Part shown: piece after piece, positions 26,620 through 35,485 of the stretch
How the letters are laid out: every line of letters starts with the position of its first letter
Position numbering within the stretch: the stretch's first letter is position 1
Assembly (NCBI RefSeq): GCF_009910845.1
Contig: NZ_SIJB01000027.1
Location: 1 to 64,000, forward strand
Length of the DNA: 64,000 nt
Source of the DNA: Chengkuizengella marina
Lineage (GTDB): Bacteria; Bacillota; Bacilli; Paenibacillales; KCTC-33759
Direction: 5' to 3'
Program-made: the position numbers and the translations under genes
Notes under the pieces: model-generated
Database searches by the model: none
What the model was told of the DNA's origin: nothing
The model's input: only the letters and a program-made list of their open reading frames with translations

Positions 26620-27117
26620 TCATACAAACAACACCATATGTTCTTCATCATAATACGTATCTTCTATTTTTAAAGCTCTTTTGTCTATTCCAAAAGTTTC
26701 AAATCCTAAAGAAATATACAGTTTTTTTGCAGCTTCATTATCTTTGTTAACACTCAAATAAATTTGTTCGACTTCATCTAATTCTTTTGCTCTTTTTATT
26801 ACTTCAATCATTAAACTTTTACCAGTCCCCATACCATGATATTCAGAATCAACATACATAGCATAGACATTTGCTCTATGTTTTAATTTATTTTTCTTTT
26901 CTTTCACCAAAGTAACTATTCCAATAAGCTTCTCATCACTTTTAAAAGCACCTAAAGTCATAGACTCCGATTGTAATCTACTTTTATATACTTCAATAGT
27001 AAATTCTTTTTCCTCTTCATAACTTGAACCAAATGCAGAAGGGTGGCTTTGTAAACCTTTTAATCTAAGTTTTTTATATAATTCAGCATGTACAGATTCT
27101 AATCGTTTGATATGCAT
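26620..27117 (-). CDS. GNAT acetyltransferase
   Basis: Acetyltransferase of 165 aa. The acetyl-CoA loop is in YHGMGTGKSLMIEVIKRA, and NKDNEAAKKLYISLGFETFG is the C-terminal GNAT block. It begins HIKRLESVHAELYKKLRLKG, the pattern of small Bacillus GNATs of unknown substrate. AGGAGGAG precedes the ATG. It is upstream of another GNAT gene at 26014. Confidence 0.88.
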   Translation of the reverse strand: MHIKRLESVHAELYKKLRLKGLQSHPSAFGSSYEEEKEFTIEVYKSRLQSESMTLGAFKSDEKLIGIVTLVKEKKNKLKHRANVYAMYVDSEYHGMGTGKSLMIEVIKRAKELDEVEQIYLSVNKDNEAAKKLYISLGFETFGIDKRALKIEDTYYDEEHMVLFV

Positions 27118-27277
27118 ATGCTCCTCCTAATATTAGAAATGATGGACTGTTCTTCCTCAAATTCTGTATCATTTTTAACTCTGTTTCAGGTTCTAATTAA
27201 CCAAGTGTTATTTATTCCAAAATCAATATATTTAAGTTTCACGCTCCCAATTATAGTAATTTTTATTTGATTCTATT

Positions 27278-27583
27278 TCAGTTAAATGGTTCTAACCACC
27301 ATGGATAATCAAATTGTCCATCAGACACTTTATAGAATTTACCCATTATTCCTAGATGAGTTACTCCATTTTCATCAATTACTTCAACAAAAGGGGTATA
27401 GGTAGAAAATATATAGAAATTTATATGTTCAATAATAATTTTAGGTGTTTCAGGAGGGGTTATTCCCAACCTTTCTTCTTCCTCAGCTCTGTATTCATTA
27501 AAATCTTCTAAATTTGGATTAGTTAAAATTAATAATGCAATCATTATTACAACAACTATGATAATTATATATACCTTCTTCAT
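27278..27583 (-). CDS. Small exported or membrane-anchored protein of unknown function
   Basis: About 101 aa with an N-terminal helix (YIIIIVVVIMIALLIL) that could be a signal anchor, followed by an acidic stretch and a compact domain ending QFDYPWWLEPFN. I start at ATG 27581-27583, after GGGTGATT; a GTG three codons upstream lies in the ribosome site. No family recognised. Confidence 0.6.
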   Translation of the reverse strand: MKKVYIIIIVVVIMIALLILTNPNLEDFNEYRAEEEERLGITPPETPKIIIEHINFYIFSTYTPFVEVIDENGVTHLGIMGKFYKVSDGQFDYPWWLEPFN

Positions 27584-27807
27584 GTTAATCACCCACTTTT
27601 TAATCCATTAAATTGAATCATAATTTGCACTTCTCTTAAATGAAAGTTTCAATCTATGATAAACTCTTTACTCTTATATTAACTATCAATGTTTAACTCA
27701 TATTATATAATCCATTTGAGAATTTTAATAGAATTTTTTTATTAGATTATTACATGGTATTTTATTGAGATAAATATAGACTCAGATCGAATTAAATCAT
27801 TAGGGGG

Positions 27808-28037
27808 GACGCTGATTACCAGACTGATATTAACAGTATTCATAATTTGTTATTTTGGAACAAAGCTATAAGAAGCGGAGATTTCGCATTTGATGAAGAT
27901 GGTGAGAACATTTTTATTTTGAGGTAATATTAGTACCTAGCACCTATGGATGTATATCTCATTATTCAATAAACAAAAAAACTTCATATCTATTACAAGA
28001 ACAGATAATAAAAGAAAGAATTAAAAAGGTGGTGTAA
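27808..28037 (+). pseudogene. Probable decayed gene, two frames
   Basis: The first frame (from 27808, no ATG) reads DADYQTDINSIHNLLFWNKA and IRSGDFAFDEDGENIFILR then stops. The overlapping next frame reads EVILVPSTYGCISHYSINKK and TSYLLQEQIIKERIKKVV to TAA at 28035-28037. Both have protein-like composition and join at about 27920 if one base is gained or lost. No start codon is seen, although AGGGGGG lies at 27803. It occupies the 482-base gap 27584-28065, which otherwise shows nothing. Confidence 0.35.
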
Positions 28038-28065
28038 GAATTACAGAGAAAATTAAGTTAGGTTA

Positions 28066-28791
28066 TTATGAGAGGACCAATTTAGCTATACATTCATTTA
28101 CATTTTCATTAAATAAACCACCGTGATAACAAATAACAGTTTCAATATCATATTGTGTGAACTTGTTTAATGATTTTTGAGATAATTCAATATCCATAGA
28201 TTGTTGATTTAGTTCTAACATACCGTCTTGGACAACCATTGCATCTGCAGCAATAAGAGTCTTACTTTGTTTATGATACAAACTAATATGTCCTATGCTA
28301 TGACCTGGTGTATTAATAACAACGATTCCTCCACAATAAGGTAACTCTTCACCATCAGTCACTATTTTGTGAACAATAGTTTTTGGTGGATTTGATAACT
28401 CTGATTGAAAGTCAATACGCCATTGTTCTGGCCAAGATTCCATCTGAGCCAATAATTCTTTTGTTATTAGATCTTTTTCTCCTTGAATGTATGGTTTTTC
28501 TAATTCATTTGATAAAACTTGAATTTTATGATGTGACTCCTCTAAAATACTAGGTAAACTTCCAGTATGGTCCAAGTGATGATGTGTGATGATAATTTTT
28601 TTTAGAAGCTCAAAAGGAACAGATGCTTTTTCAAATTCTTCGAGGAAAATATCTTTTTGACCTGAAAAACCTGTGTCTATTAAAACTGCCATTGCATTAT
28701 CACTAATCACTGTAGGATGTATGATCACGTCCTGTCCCAAAAAATTTTTTCTTTCTATTTCGAACATTTCAATTCCTGTAGTTACCTTCAT
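28066..28791 (-). CDS. MBL-fold metallo-hydrolase
   Basis: Metallo-beta-lactamase-fold hydrolase of 241 aa. The metal signature is ITHHHLDHTGSLP (HxHxDH). Further metal ligands come from NTPGHSIGHISLY and LIAADAM, with a final CYHGG. This is a typical glyoxalase II/YhfI-like single domain and is usually assigned only to the family. It is 42 bases downstream of the AraC-GyrI gene on the same strand. Substrate unknown. Confidence 0.88.
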   Translation of the reverse strand: MKVTTGIEMFEIERKNFLGQDVIIHPTVISDNAMAVLIDTGFSGQKDIFLEEFEKASVPFELLKKIIITHHHLDHTGSLPSILEESHHKIQVLSNELEKPYIQGEKDLITKELLAQMESWPEQWRIDFQSELSNPPKTIVHKIVTDGEELPYCGGIVVINTPGHSIGHISLYHKQSKTLIAADAMVVQDGMLELNQQSMDIELSQKSLNKFTQYDIETVICYHGGLFNENVNECIAKLVLS

Positions 28792-28833
28792 CTCATTCCT
28801 CCATAATCAGATTTTTATACAATTCTTTATCCT

Positions 28834-29697
28834 TTATTTCTTTTTTATTGGAATCCAAATTTCACATCTATAATTAGGGTTTTTATCATCGCCTGGGGGA
28901 ATTAACTCGATTTCAGGTATTCCTGAGAGTTGCTCATATCCAGTTGAAGGAAACCATTCTGTATAAATTCGATCCCATACTTTTGAAACAGCATCCGGCA
29001 TCGCACCAATGGATTCAAAAACAGCCCATGAAGTAGAAGAGATTTCTCTTTGTTCATAATTTTTCAAATCCTCATGATCACTGACTATTGCACCAATAAA
29101 ATAAGTAAATTCTTCTCTTTCATGATCTATGTCCATAATTAGACCTAGTAAATCCTTTTCTCCTGTAATAGAAAGAATTTGTTTATCTACACTCTCTTGT
29201 TGCAACTCCTCCCTAAATTTTAAAATATATGCTCTTGACTCCTCTTTAACCATAGGGACTTTTATACCTTTTCCTAGTACTTTAAAACTGTCTTTCTTTA
29301 TAATTTTATAATTCATTTCCTTTTCTCCTTTTAAAGAAATATGAAATGTGATTCGTGGAAAAGCAACTAATGAAACATTAGAATCCCTTACTTGTGAAGG
29401 GGAAATACCATGCACTCTACGGAAGGCTTTAGAGAATGACTCTGGTGTTTCATACCCATACTTTAAAGCAACATTAATCACTTTTGTTTTCGTATTTGTC
29501 AGCTCTTGTGCAGCTAATGTCAACCTTCGTTTTCGTATATATTCAGCTATTGTATAACCTGTTAACATATGAAACATTCGTTGAAAGTGAAACTTAGAAC
29601 TGAGTGACTTACGAGCTAATACTGATAGTTCTATTTTTTGATTCATGTTCTTTTCAATATATTCAATACATTCATTCATGCTTTGAAGCATATTCAT
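28834..29697 (-). CDS. AraC-family regulator with GyrI-like effector domain
   Basis: Full-length AraC/GyrI regulator (287 aa). Two N-terminal helix-turn-helix motifs are present (LARKSLSSKFHFQRMFHMLT and ALKYGYETPESFSKAFRRVH). The C-terminal GyrI-like ligand-binding domain ends in CEIWIPIKKK. Such proteins act as drug or small-molecule sensors, like Rob/BltR-type regulators. The same architecture, but broken by a frameshift, is at 57573-58536. It precedes the MBL hydrolase and may control it. Confidence 0.9.
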   Translation of the reverse strand: MNMLQSMNECIEYIEKNMNQKIELSVLARKSLSSKFHFQRMFHMLTGYTIAEYIRKRRLTLAAQELTNTKTKVINVALKYGYETPESFSKAFRRVHGISPSQVRDSNVSLVAFPRITFHISLKGEKEMNYKIIKKDSFKVLGKGIKVPMVKEESRAYILKFREELQQESVDKQILSITGEKDLLGLIMDIDHEREEFTYFIGAIVSDHEDLKNYEQREISSTSWAVFESIGAMPDAVSKVWDRIYTEWFPSTGYEQLSGIPEIELIPPGDDKNPNYRCEIWIPIKKK

Positions 29698-29790
29698 AAA
29701 TTTATCCCCTCAACTTTATTTTAAGTTTACCAGTGAACTTAATTTTAAACCTGTCATTTTGTGCTCTCTATTGACATAAATAGAAAAGTA

Positions 29791-29826
29791 AAAACCTGTG
29801 AATGCAATCTGCCATTCACAGGTTTT
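29791..29826 (-). terminator. Strong terminator of the fatty-acid oxidation operon
   Basis: AAAACCTGTGAATG (29791-29804) pairs perfectly with CATTCACAGGTTTT (29813-29826); on the minus strand T residues follow. It lies 35 bases after fadF. Confidence 0.9.
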
Positions 29827-29861
29827 ATTACAATGACTTGTATAAATTTTAGAAACTTATA

Positions 29862-31916
29862 TTAACGCTCTAAGCTCTCGGCGATAATCTCTGCTATATC
29901 CCTAGCTTGAACTTTCTCTTCGTCTTTTGCTTTTAATCCATCGTCAACCATGGTGAGACAATACGGACAGCCAGTAGCAATCAGATCAGGTTTTGTTTTT
30001 AAAGCTTGCTCTGTTCTTTCTGTATTTACTCTTGTTCCTTCTGTCTCTTCCATCCACATCATTCCCCCGCCAGCACCACAACACATACTATTACTACCAG
30101 AACGCTCCATTTCTACAAGTTCTACACCTGGAATGGCAGATAAGGCTTGACGTGGAGCTTCATATTCATTATTGTGACGGCCTAAATAGCAAGGATCATG
30201 ATATGTTATCTTATCCATCATGGATTTATTAGGTTGAATTCTACCTTCTTCAATCCATTTTGAAATGAGCTGTGAATGATGATAGACTTCTACATCCTCA
30301 GGCAATCCAAAATCCTGATATTCATTTTTAAACGTATGGAATGCATGAGGGTCAATGGTAACAATCTTTTTCACATTATAATTTTTAAATAGCTCAACAT
30401 TTTCTTCCGCAAGCATTTGATACAAATATTCATTACCTAAACGTCTTGCTGTATCACCGGAATTTTTTTCTTCATTTCCTAATACTGCAAAAGAAATACC
30501 CGCTTTGTTCATAATTTCTACAAACGCTTCGGAGATTTTTTGACAACGTTTATCGTATGAACCCATAGAACCTACATAAAATAAATATTCGAAGGATTCT
30601 GTATTTTGCACTTCAACTACTTTATTGTCATCGTCCATTTGATCTATCCAATTTTTACGATCTAAACGGTTCAATCCCCATGGGTTTCCTTGTCTTTCAA
30701 TATTATTTAAAGCTCGAGCAGCTTCAGCCGGCAGACTTCCTTCCGTTAATACTAGATAACGACGCATATCCATAATTTTATCAACATGTTCATTAGCAAC
30801 AGGACATACTTCCTCACAATTTCGGCAAGACGTACAAGCCCAAAGTTCTTGTTCTGTAACAACTTCACCTACTAAAGGAGTATCTAGTTCGGTTTCAGTA
30901 GCAACTGCTAGTTCATTGGCAGTTGTTCCTCCAAATGCAAAAGCTGGCATCCAAGGTGTACGAGAAGTAATTGCTGCACCCTTATTAGTTAGGTGATCTC
31001 TCATATTCGTTATTAAATGCATTGGGGATAACATCTTTCCAGTTGACGCAGCCGGGCAAACACTTGTACAACGACCACATTCTACACATGCATATAGGTC
31101 CACCAATTGATTTTGCGTGAAATCTTCAATTTTACCAGCCCCAAAGGACTCTGCATTCTCATCTTCTAAATCTATTTTTTTCAATTTGCCTGGTACACCT
31201 AGTTTTCTAATAAACACATTGATCGGTGCAAAAAACAAATGAGCGTGCTTAGACTGCGGTACATAAATTAAAAATGTGTACAGAATCAATAAATGAATCC
31301 ACCAAAGAACATAAAACAATACCCCAGCCACATTGCTTCCCAACCAAGAAAATGCCAATACAAATAGAGAGCTGACAGGTTGAAGAGCATTTACCTCATG
31401 CCCTTTCCAAATCATTTCCAAACCACCAGCCAATATAATAGAAAGCATTAAACTTGAAAGCAATAAGATTACGATACCTGCTTTCCAGCCTCGTTTTAAA
31501 CGAGCTAACTTTTCAACATATCGACGGTAAAAAGCATATCCTGTAGCTAATAACACAAGTAAAACTGTAATTTCCTGTATAAATACAAAAATTGGATAGA
31601 AGGAACCTAATGGTAAATGCCAACCAGGCACCAATCCTTTACCAACCAAATCAATTGCACCAAATTGAATGAGGATAAATCCATAAAACATAACCAAGTG
31701 CATTATACCGCTTTTTTTATCCTTTAGTAATGTTTTATGTCCAAACATGTTCACTGCAATTTGTTTAAACCTTTGTTTATATTCTGGCTTTAAAGACTCT
31801 TCTTTTCCTAATTTAATAAATGAGTAACGACTATACATGATGTGATAAAACAAATAAAAAACATATCCAGTGAGCAATAAAAATGCACAAAGCTGAATTA
31901 TAGTTAATAGTTCCAT
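29862..31916 (-). CDS. fadF: Fe-S membrane oxidoreductase FadF (electron transfer for beta-oxidation)
   Basis: Membrane-bound iron-sulfur protein, homologue of B. subtilis FadF (YwjF), thought to pass electrons from ETF to the respiratory chain. About five N-terminal helices (residues 5-215) resemble a heme-b/NarI-like membrane domain. Two ferredoxin-type 4Fe-4S motifs follow, CVECGRCTSVCP and CTSCRNCEEVCP. The C-terminal half contains CCG-type domains, with YHDPCYLGRHN and SMCCGAGGGMMW, as in heterodisulfide reductases. I start at ATG 31914-31916 after AGGTGGGTGA. It is the last gene of the etfB-to-fadF operon, three codons after the thioesterase. Confidence 0.92.
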   Translation of the reverse strand: MELLTIIQLCAFLLLTGYVFYLFYHIMYSRYSFIKLGKEESLKPEYKQRFKQIAVNMFGHKTLLKDKKSGIMHLVMFYGFILIQFGAIDLVGKGLVPGWHLPLGSFYPIFVFIQEITVLLVLLATGYAFYRRYVEKLARLKRGWKAGIVILLLSSLMLSIILAGGLEMIWKGHEVNALQPVSSLFVLAFSWLGSNVAGVLFYVLWWIHLLILYTFLIYVPQSKHAHLFFAPINVFIRKLGVPGKLKKIDLEDENAESFGAGKIEDFTQNQLVDLYACVECGRCTSVCPAASTGKMLSPMHLITNMRDHLTNKGAAITSRTPWMPAFAFGGTTANELAVATETELDTPLVGEVVTEQELWACTSCRNCEEVCPVANEHVDKIMDMRRYLVLTEGSLPAEAARALNNIERQGNPWGLNRLDRKNWIDQMDDDNKVVEVQNTESFEYLFYVGSMGSYDKRCQKISEAFVEIMNKAGISFAVLGNEEKNSGDTARRLGNEYLYQMLAEENVELFKNYNVKKIVTIDPHAFHTFKNEYQDFGLPEDVEVYHHSQLISKWIEEGRIQPNKSMMDKITYHDPCYLGRHNNEYEAPRQALSAIPGVELVEMERSGSNSMCCGAGGGMMWMEETEGTRVNTERTEQALKTKPDLIATGCPYCLTMVDDGLKAKDEEKVQARDIAEIIAESLER

Positions 31917-31930
31917 AAAATCACCCACCT

Positions 31931-32347
31931 TTATTTATTAATCACTCGATATGAGCCTGTTGCTTTCGCAACAAGCTGCCCATCTTCACTTCTAATTTCT
32001 CCCTCAGTTGTGAGAGTATGATTTGTTTGATGTATTACCTTTGCACTAACTTGTAAAGTTCCATCTTTTAAAGCAGTTAAATAATGAATGTTTAACATAG
32101 TAGTTACTAATTTATCATCAGGGCGGGCAACAACAACTGCCAGCCCCATGATACTATCCAACACGGTAGCGTGAACGCCACCGTGTATAATTCCATTTGG
32201 ATTAAGATGAATAGGTTCGACTTTAAAGGAACCAAAAATTTGATTGTCTTTTATTTCTGTGACTTCACTATTTAAGAGTTCCATAAATGTGCCTTTTACT
32301 TTTTCGGCCAACATATTCTGAAACGCTTCCCATTCTTTTTGGTTCAT
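31931..32347 (-). CDS. Hotdog-fold acyl-CoA thioesterase (PaaI type)
   Basis: Hotdog thioesterase of 138 aa with HLNPNGIIHGGVHATVLDSIMG, the PaaI/4HBT signature (conserved Asn, His-Gly-Gly and Asp). It would cleave acyl-CoA esters or free CoA when intermediates accumulate. AGGTGG precedes the ATG. It lies between fadE and fadF in the operon, with nine bases after fadE, which supports a role in beta-oxidation. Confidence 0.88.
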   Translation of the reverse strand: MNQKEWEAFQNMLAEKVKGTFMELLNSEVTEIKDNQIFGSFKVEPIHLNPNGIIHGGVHATVLDSIMGLAVVVARPDDKLVTTMLNIHYLTALKDGTLQVSAKVIHQTNHTLTTEGEIRSEDGQLVAKATGSYRVINK

Positions 32348-32355
32348 ATTACCAC

Positions 32356-34134
32356 CTAAACTGTATACTGATCAGATTGAATGATCTTATCAGCAATTTC
32401 TCTTTTAATGTGTAATAAATTTTTAGGTTTAAAACGAACTAATTTCTTTAAGATAGAAAGAACCATTAATGCAGAATCACCATCATCCATAGATACGATT
32501 CCATCTTTAGCCATTAACTCAATTTTTGTAAATGTTTCTTGAGCAAATGCAACTGTAAGGTTTAACTTTTGTTTGGACTTCTCTAATCCATCTCTAGCAA
32601 TTGCTTTTTCTGTTCTTAAAATCGTGGATTCTAAAGCATAGATTTGAATTGCTAGATTTGAGATGATTTCTAAAATTTCTTGTTCTTCTTGTAAAGCTTG
32701 TTTATATTTCTTAACAGCTGTTCCACCAACCATTAAAAAGATCTTTTTAGCAGATGCAAGCATTGCTTTTTCTTTTTCTAATGGTGTATCTTCGTCAATC
32801 ATAGGAGGCATGTAAGCTACTAATTCTTGCTCTAAATTAGCTGCTACTTCCATCATTGGCAGTTCGCCTTTCATCGCTTTACGGAATAACATATCAGGAA
32901 TTAATAACCGATTAATTTCATTCGTTCCTTCAAAAATTCTATTGATTCTAGAATCTCTATAAATTCTCTCTACTTTATACTCTTGTGTAAATCCATAACC
33001 ACCATGAATTTGAACTGCTTCATCTGAAACAAAATCCAAACACTCTGATGCAAATACTTTGTTAACAGAACATTCTAACGCATAATCTGCAACTTTTTTC
33101 ACTACATCTTTCTGATAGTTTTCATCATTTACATTTAATGTTTTAAGAGCATCATCCATTAATCCACCAGTTCTATAGACGACACTTTCTGTTGCATAAG
33201 TGTAAATAGCCATGTCTGCTATTTTCTTTTGCATAAGTGGAAATTCTACTAAAGCTTTACCAAATTGTTTTCTTTGTTTTGCATATTCAACTGCAAGGTC
33301 AATTGCCCATTTGGATGTTCCTAAACAACCAGCTCCTAAGGAATAACGGCCTAGATTAAGAATATTAAAAGCGATTACATGCCCTTTGCCAATCTCTCCT
33401 AATAAATTTTCAACAGGTACTTTTACATCTTCTAATATAAGAGGACGTGTTGATGAACCTTTAATTCCCATTTTCTTTTCTTCAGGACCAGTAGATACAC
33501 CTTCAAATGATTTTTCCACAATAAATGTTGTGAATTTGTCACCATCTACTTTGGCATATACAACAAATACATCAGCAAACGCTGCGTTAGTAATAAATTG
33601 TTTAGTACCATTTAAGATATAATGTTTACCATCTTCACTTAAAACGGCAGTTGTTTTTGCTCCTAATGCATCTGAACCTGAAGATGGTTCGGTTAAACAG
33701 TATGCAGCTAATTTTTCACCAGTTACAAGTGAAGGTAAATATTTAGCTTTTTGATCCTCATTACCAAAAAGTGCAATGGGTTGAGTTCCAATTCCTACAT
33801 GTGCACCCACACTTAGAGCAAATGAACTACCACGAACTAGTTTCTCACCAATTAAAGTAGAACTAATTTTATCCAAATTTGTTCCACCATAATTTTCAGG
33901 AATTGCAGCTCCTAATAAACCTAATTCTCCAGCTTTTTGTAATAAATTAACAAGTAAATCAAAGTCTTGTGTTTCAATTCTTTCATCTACTGGTGCAATA
34001 TCATTTTCTACAAAGTCAGCTGTCATTCCTGCTATCATTTTATGTTCATCAGAAAAATCCTCAGGCGTAAATACCGTAGATGCATCCACATCACCTAATA
34101 AATAACTTCCACCTTTAGCAACTTCTTTGATCAT
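32356..34134 (-). CDS. fadE: Acyl-CoA dehydrogenase FadE
   Basis: FAD-dependent acyl-CoA dehydrogenase that makes the trans-2-enoyl-CoA, giving electrons to ETF. It has the middle-domain signature [11 protein letters not shown], the FAD-binding [17 protein letters not shown] region, [21 protein letters not shown], and the C-terminal [20 protein letters not shown]. The extended C-terminus (about 592 aa total) matches B. subtilis FadE. I start at ATG 34132-34134, with GAGGAGGAA at 34142-34150, rather than 18 codons upstream. It belongs to fadN-fadA-fadE. Confidence 0.94.
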   Translation of the reverse strand: MIKEVAKGGSYLLGDVDASTVFTPEDFSDEHKMIAGMTADFVENDIAPVDERIETQDFDLLVNLLQKAGELGLLGAAIPENYGGTNLDKISSTLIGEKLVRGSSFALSVGAHVGIGTQPIALFGNEDQKAKYLPSLVTGEKLAAYCLTEPSSGSDALGAKTTAVLSEDGKHYILNGTKQFITNAAFADVFVVYAKVDGDKFTTFIVEKSFEGVSTGPEEKKMGIKGSSTRPLILEDVKVPVENLLGEIGKGHVIAFNILNLGRYSLGAGCLGTSKWAIDLAVEYAKQRKQFGKALVEFPLMQKKIADMAIYTYATESVVYRTGGLMDDALKTLNVNDENYQKDVVKKVADYALECSVNKVFASECLDFVSDEAVQIHGGYGFTQEYKVERIYRDSRINRIFEGTNEINRLLIPDMLFRKAMKGELPMMEVAANLEQELVAYMPPMIDEDTPLEKEKAMLASAKKIFLMVGGTAVKKYKQALQEEQEILEIISNLAIQIYALESTILRTEKAIARDGLEKSKQKLNLTVAFAQETFTKIELMAKDGIVSMDDGDSALMVLSILKKLVRFKPKNLLHIKREIADKIIQSDQYTV

Positions 34135-34205
34135 CGTAAATTCCTCCTCAAAATTATAACACACATATTCGTTGTTTGTACTACACACAAAGTGGCAATT
34201 TATAA

Positions 34206-34250
34206 CCGACCCAGCCCAAAGGCTGGATCGAAAAATATATTTCGGGACTG
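34206..34250 (-). promoter_or_regulatory. Paired hairpins between fadA and fadE
   Basis: CCAGCC/GGCTGG (34210-34225) and a second stem CGAAA/TTTCG (34230-34246) are found in the 133-base gap. There is no T-run after the GC-rich stem. They may shape processing or translation of the polycistronic mRNA. Confidence 0.4.
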
Positions 34251-34267
34251 AAATTTAGAGTTTATTT

Positions 34268-35446
34268 TTAAACAAATTCAAATACTCCCGCGGCGCCCAT
34301 ACCACCACCAATACACATACTAACCACACCATATTTACTATTTCTACGTTTTGCTTCATGTAACAATGTTGTAGTTAATTTAGCACCTGTACATCCTAAT
34401 GGATGACCTAATGCAATTGCCCCTCCATTAACATTTACCTTAGCTGAATCAATTTTTAATGTTTCCATTACAGCAAGAGCTTGAGCTGCAAATGCTTCAT
34501 TGATTTCAAACAAATCAATTTGGTCTAACGTTAAACCTGCCTTTTCTAATGCTTTTGGAATGGCTACAACAGGGCCAATTCCCATAACTTCTGGAGCTAC
34601 CCCTCCAACAGCAAAGCTACGGAAAATAGCCATTGGTTTTAATCCTAACTGATCTGCTTTTTCTCTAGACATAACTACAACTGCTGAAGCCCCATCATTC
34701 ATTTGAGATGCGTTTCCAGCTGTTACGGAGCCTCCTTGTAAAAATGCAGGTCTTAATTTAGATAACACTTCTACACTTGTGCTCGCACGAACACCTTCAT
34801 CTGTATCAAACATAAAGGATACTTCTTCTCTCTTACCTGAATCATTAATGATCGTTTGTTTAACTGGGACAGAAACAATCTCTTCTTTGAATTTCCCAGA
34901 TTCAATTGCAGCTGCTGCTTTTTGATGACTGCTTACTGCAAAAGCGTCTTGTTTTTCACGAGATACTTCATAATCTCTTGCAACATTCTCCGCTGTATTC
35001 CCCATGGAGATGTATACCTCTGGACGATGATCTACCAAATAAGGATTTGGTTGTGGTTTGAATCCAGACATAGGTACATGACTCATGCTTTCTACTCCGC
35101 CTGCAACAATAACATCTGAGAATCCACTCATGATTCGTTCTGCTGCAAAAGCAATGGACTGTAAACCAGAAGAACAAAAACGATTAATGGTTAAACCGGG
35201 TACTGTATCCGGTAATCCTGCTCTTAAAGCTACAATACGTCCCATATTTAAACCTTGTTCACCTTCTGGCATGGCACAGCCAATAATGACATCTTCGATT
35301 TCTTCAGGAGATAATCCAGGGGTGCGTTTAACAACCTCCTCAATAACAAGTCCTCCTAAATCTTCTGCACGTGTATTTGCAAGAGAACCTTTATGAGCTT
35401 TACCCATTGGTGTTCTCACTGCTGAAACAATAACAGCTTCCTTCAT
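34268..35446 (-). CDS. fadA: Acetyl-CoA acyltransferase (3-ketoacyl-CoA thiolase) FadA
   Basis: Thiolase that cleaves 3-ketoacyl-CoA in the last step of beta-oxidation. The nucleophilic Cys is in [14 protein letters not shown], the His motif in [16 protein letters not shown], and the second catalytic Cys in [13 protein letters not shown]. The length of 392 aa is normal. GAGAGGAG precedes the ATG. It is 39 bases after fadN, in the same operon. Confidence 0.96.
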   Translation of the reverse strand: MKEAVIVSAVRTPMGKAHKGSLANTRAEDLGGLVIEEVVKRTPGLSPEEIEDVIIGCAMPEGEQGLNMGRIVALRAGLPDTVPGLTINRFCSSGLQSIAFAAERIMSGFSDVIVAGGVESMSHVPMSGFKPQPNPYLVDHRPEVYISMGNTAENVARDYEVSREKQDAFAVSSHQKAAAAIESGKFKEEIVSVPVKQTIINDSGKREEVSFMFDTDEGVRASTSVEVLSKLRPAFLQGGSVTAGNASQMNDGASAVVVMSREKADQLGLKPMAIFRSFAVGGVAPEVMGIGPVVAIPKALEKAGLTLDQIDLFEINEAFAAQALAVMETLKIDSAKVNVNGGAIALGHPLGCTGAKLTTTLLHEAKRRNSKYGVVSMCIGGGMGAAGVFEFV

Positions 35447-35485
35447 ATTATTACTCCTCTCAAAGTAAGACTTATATAAAATACT

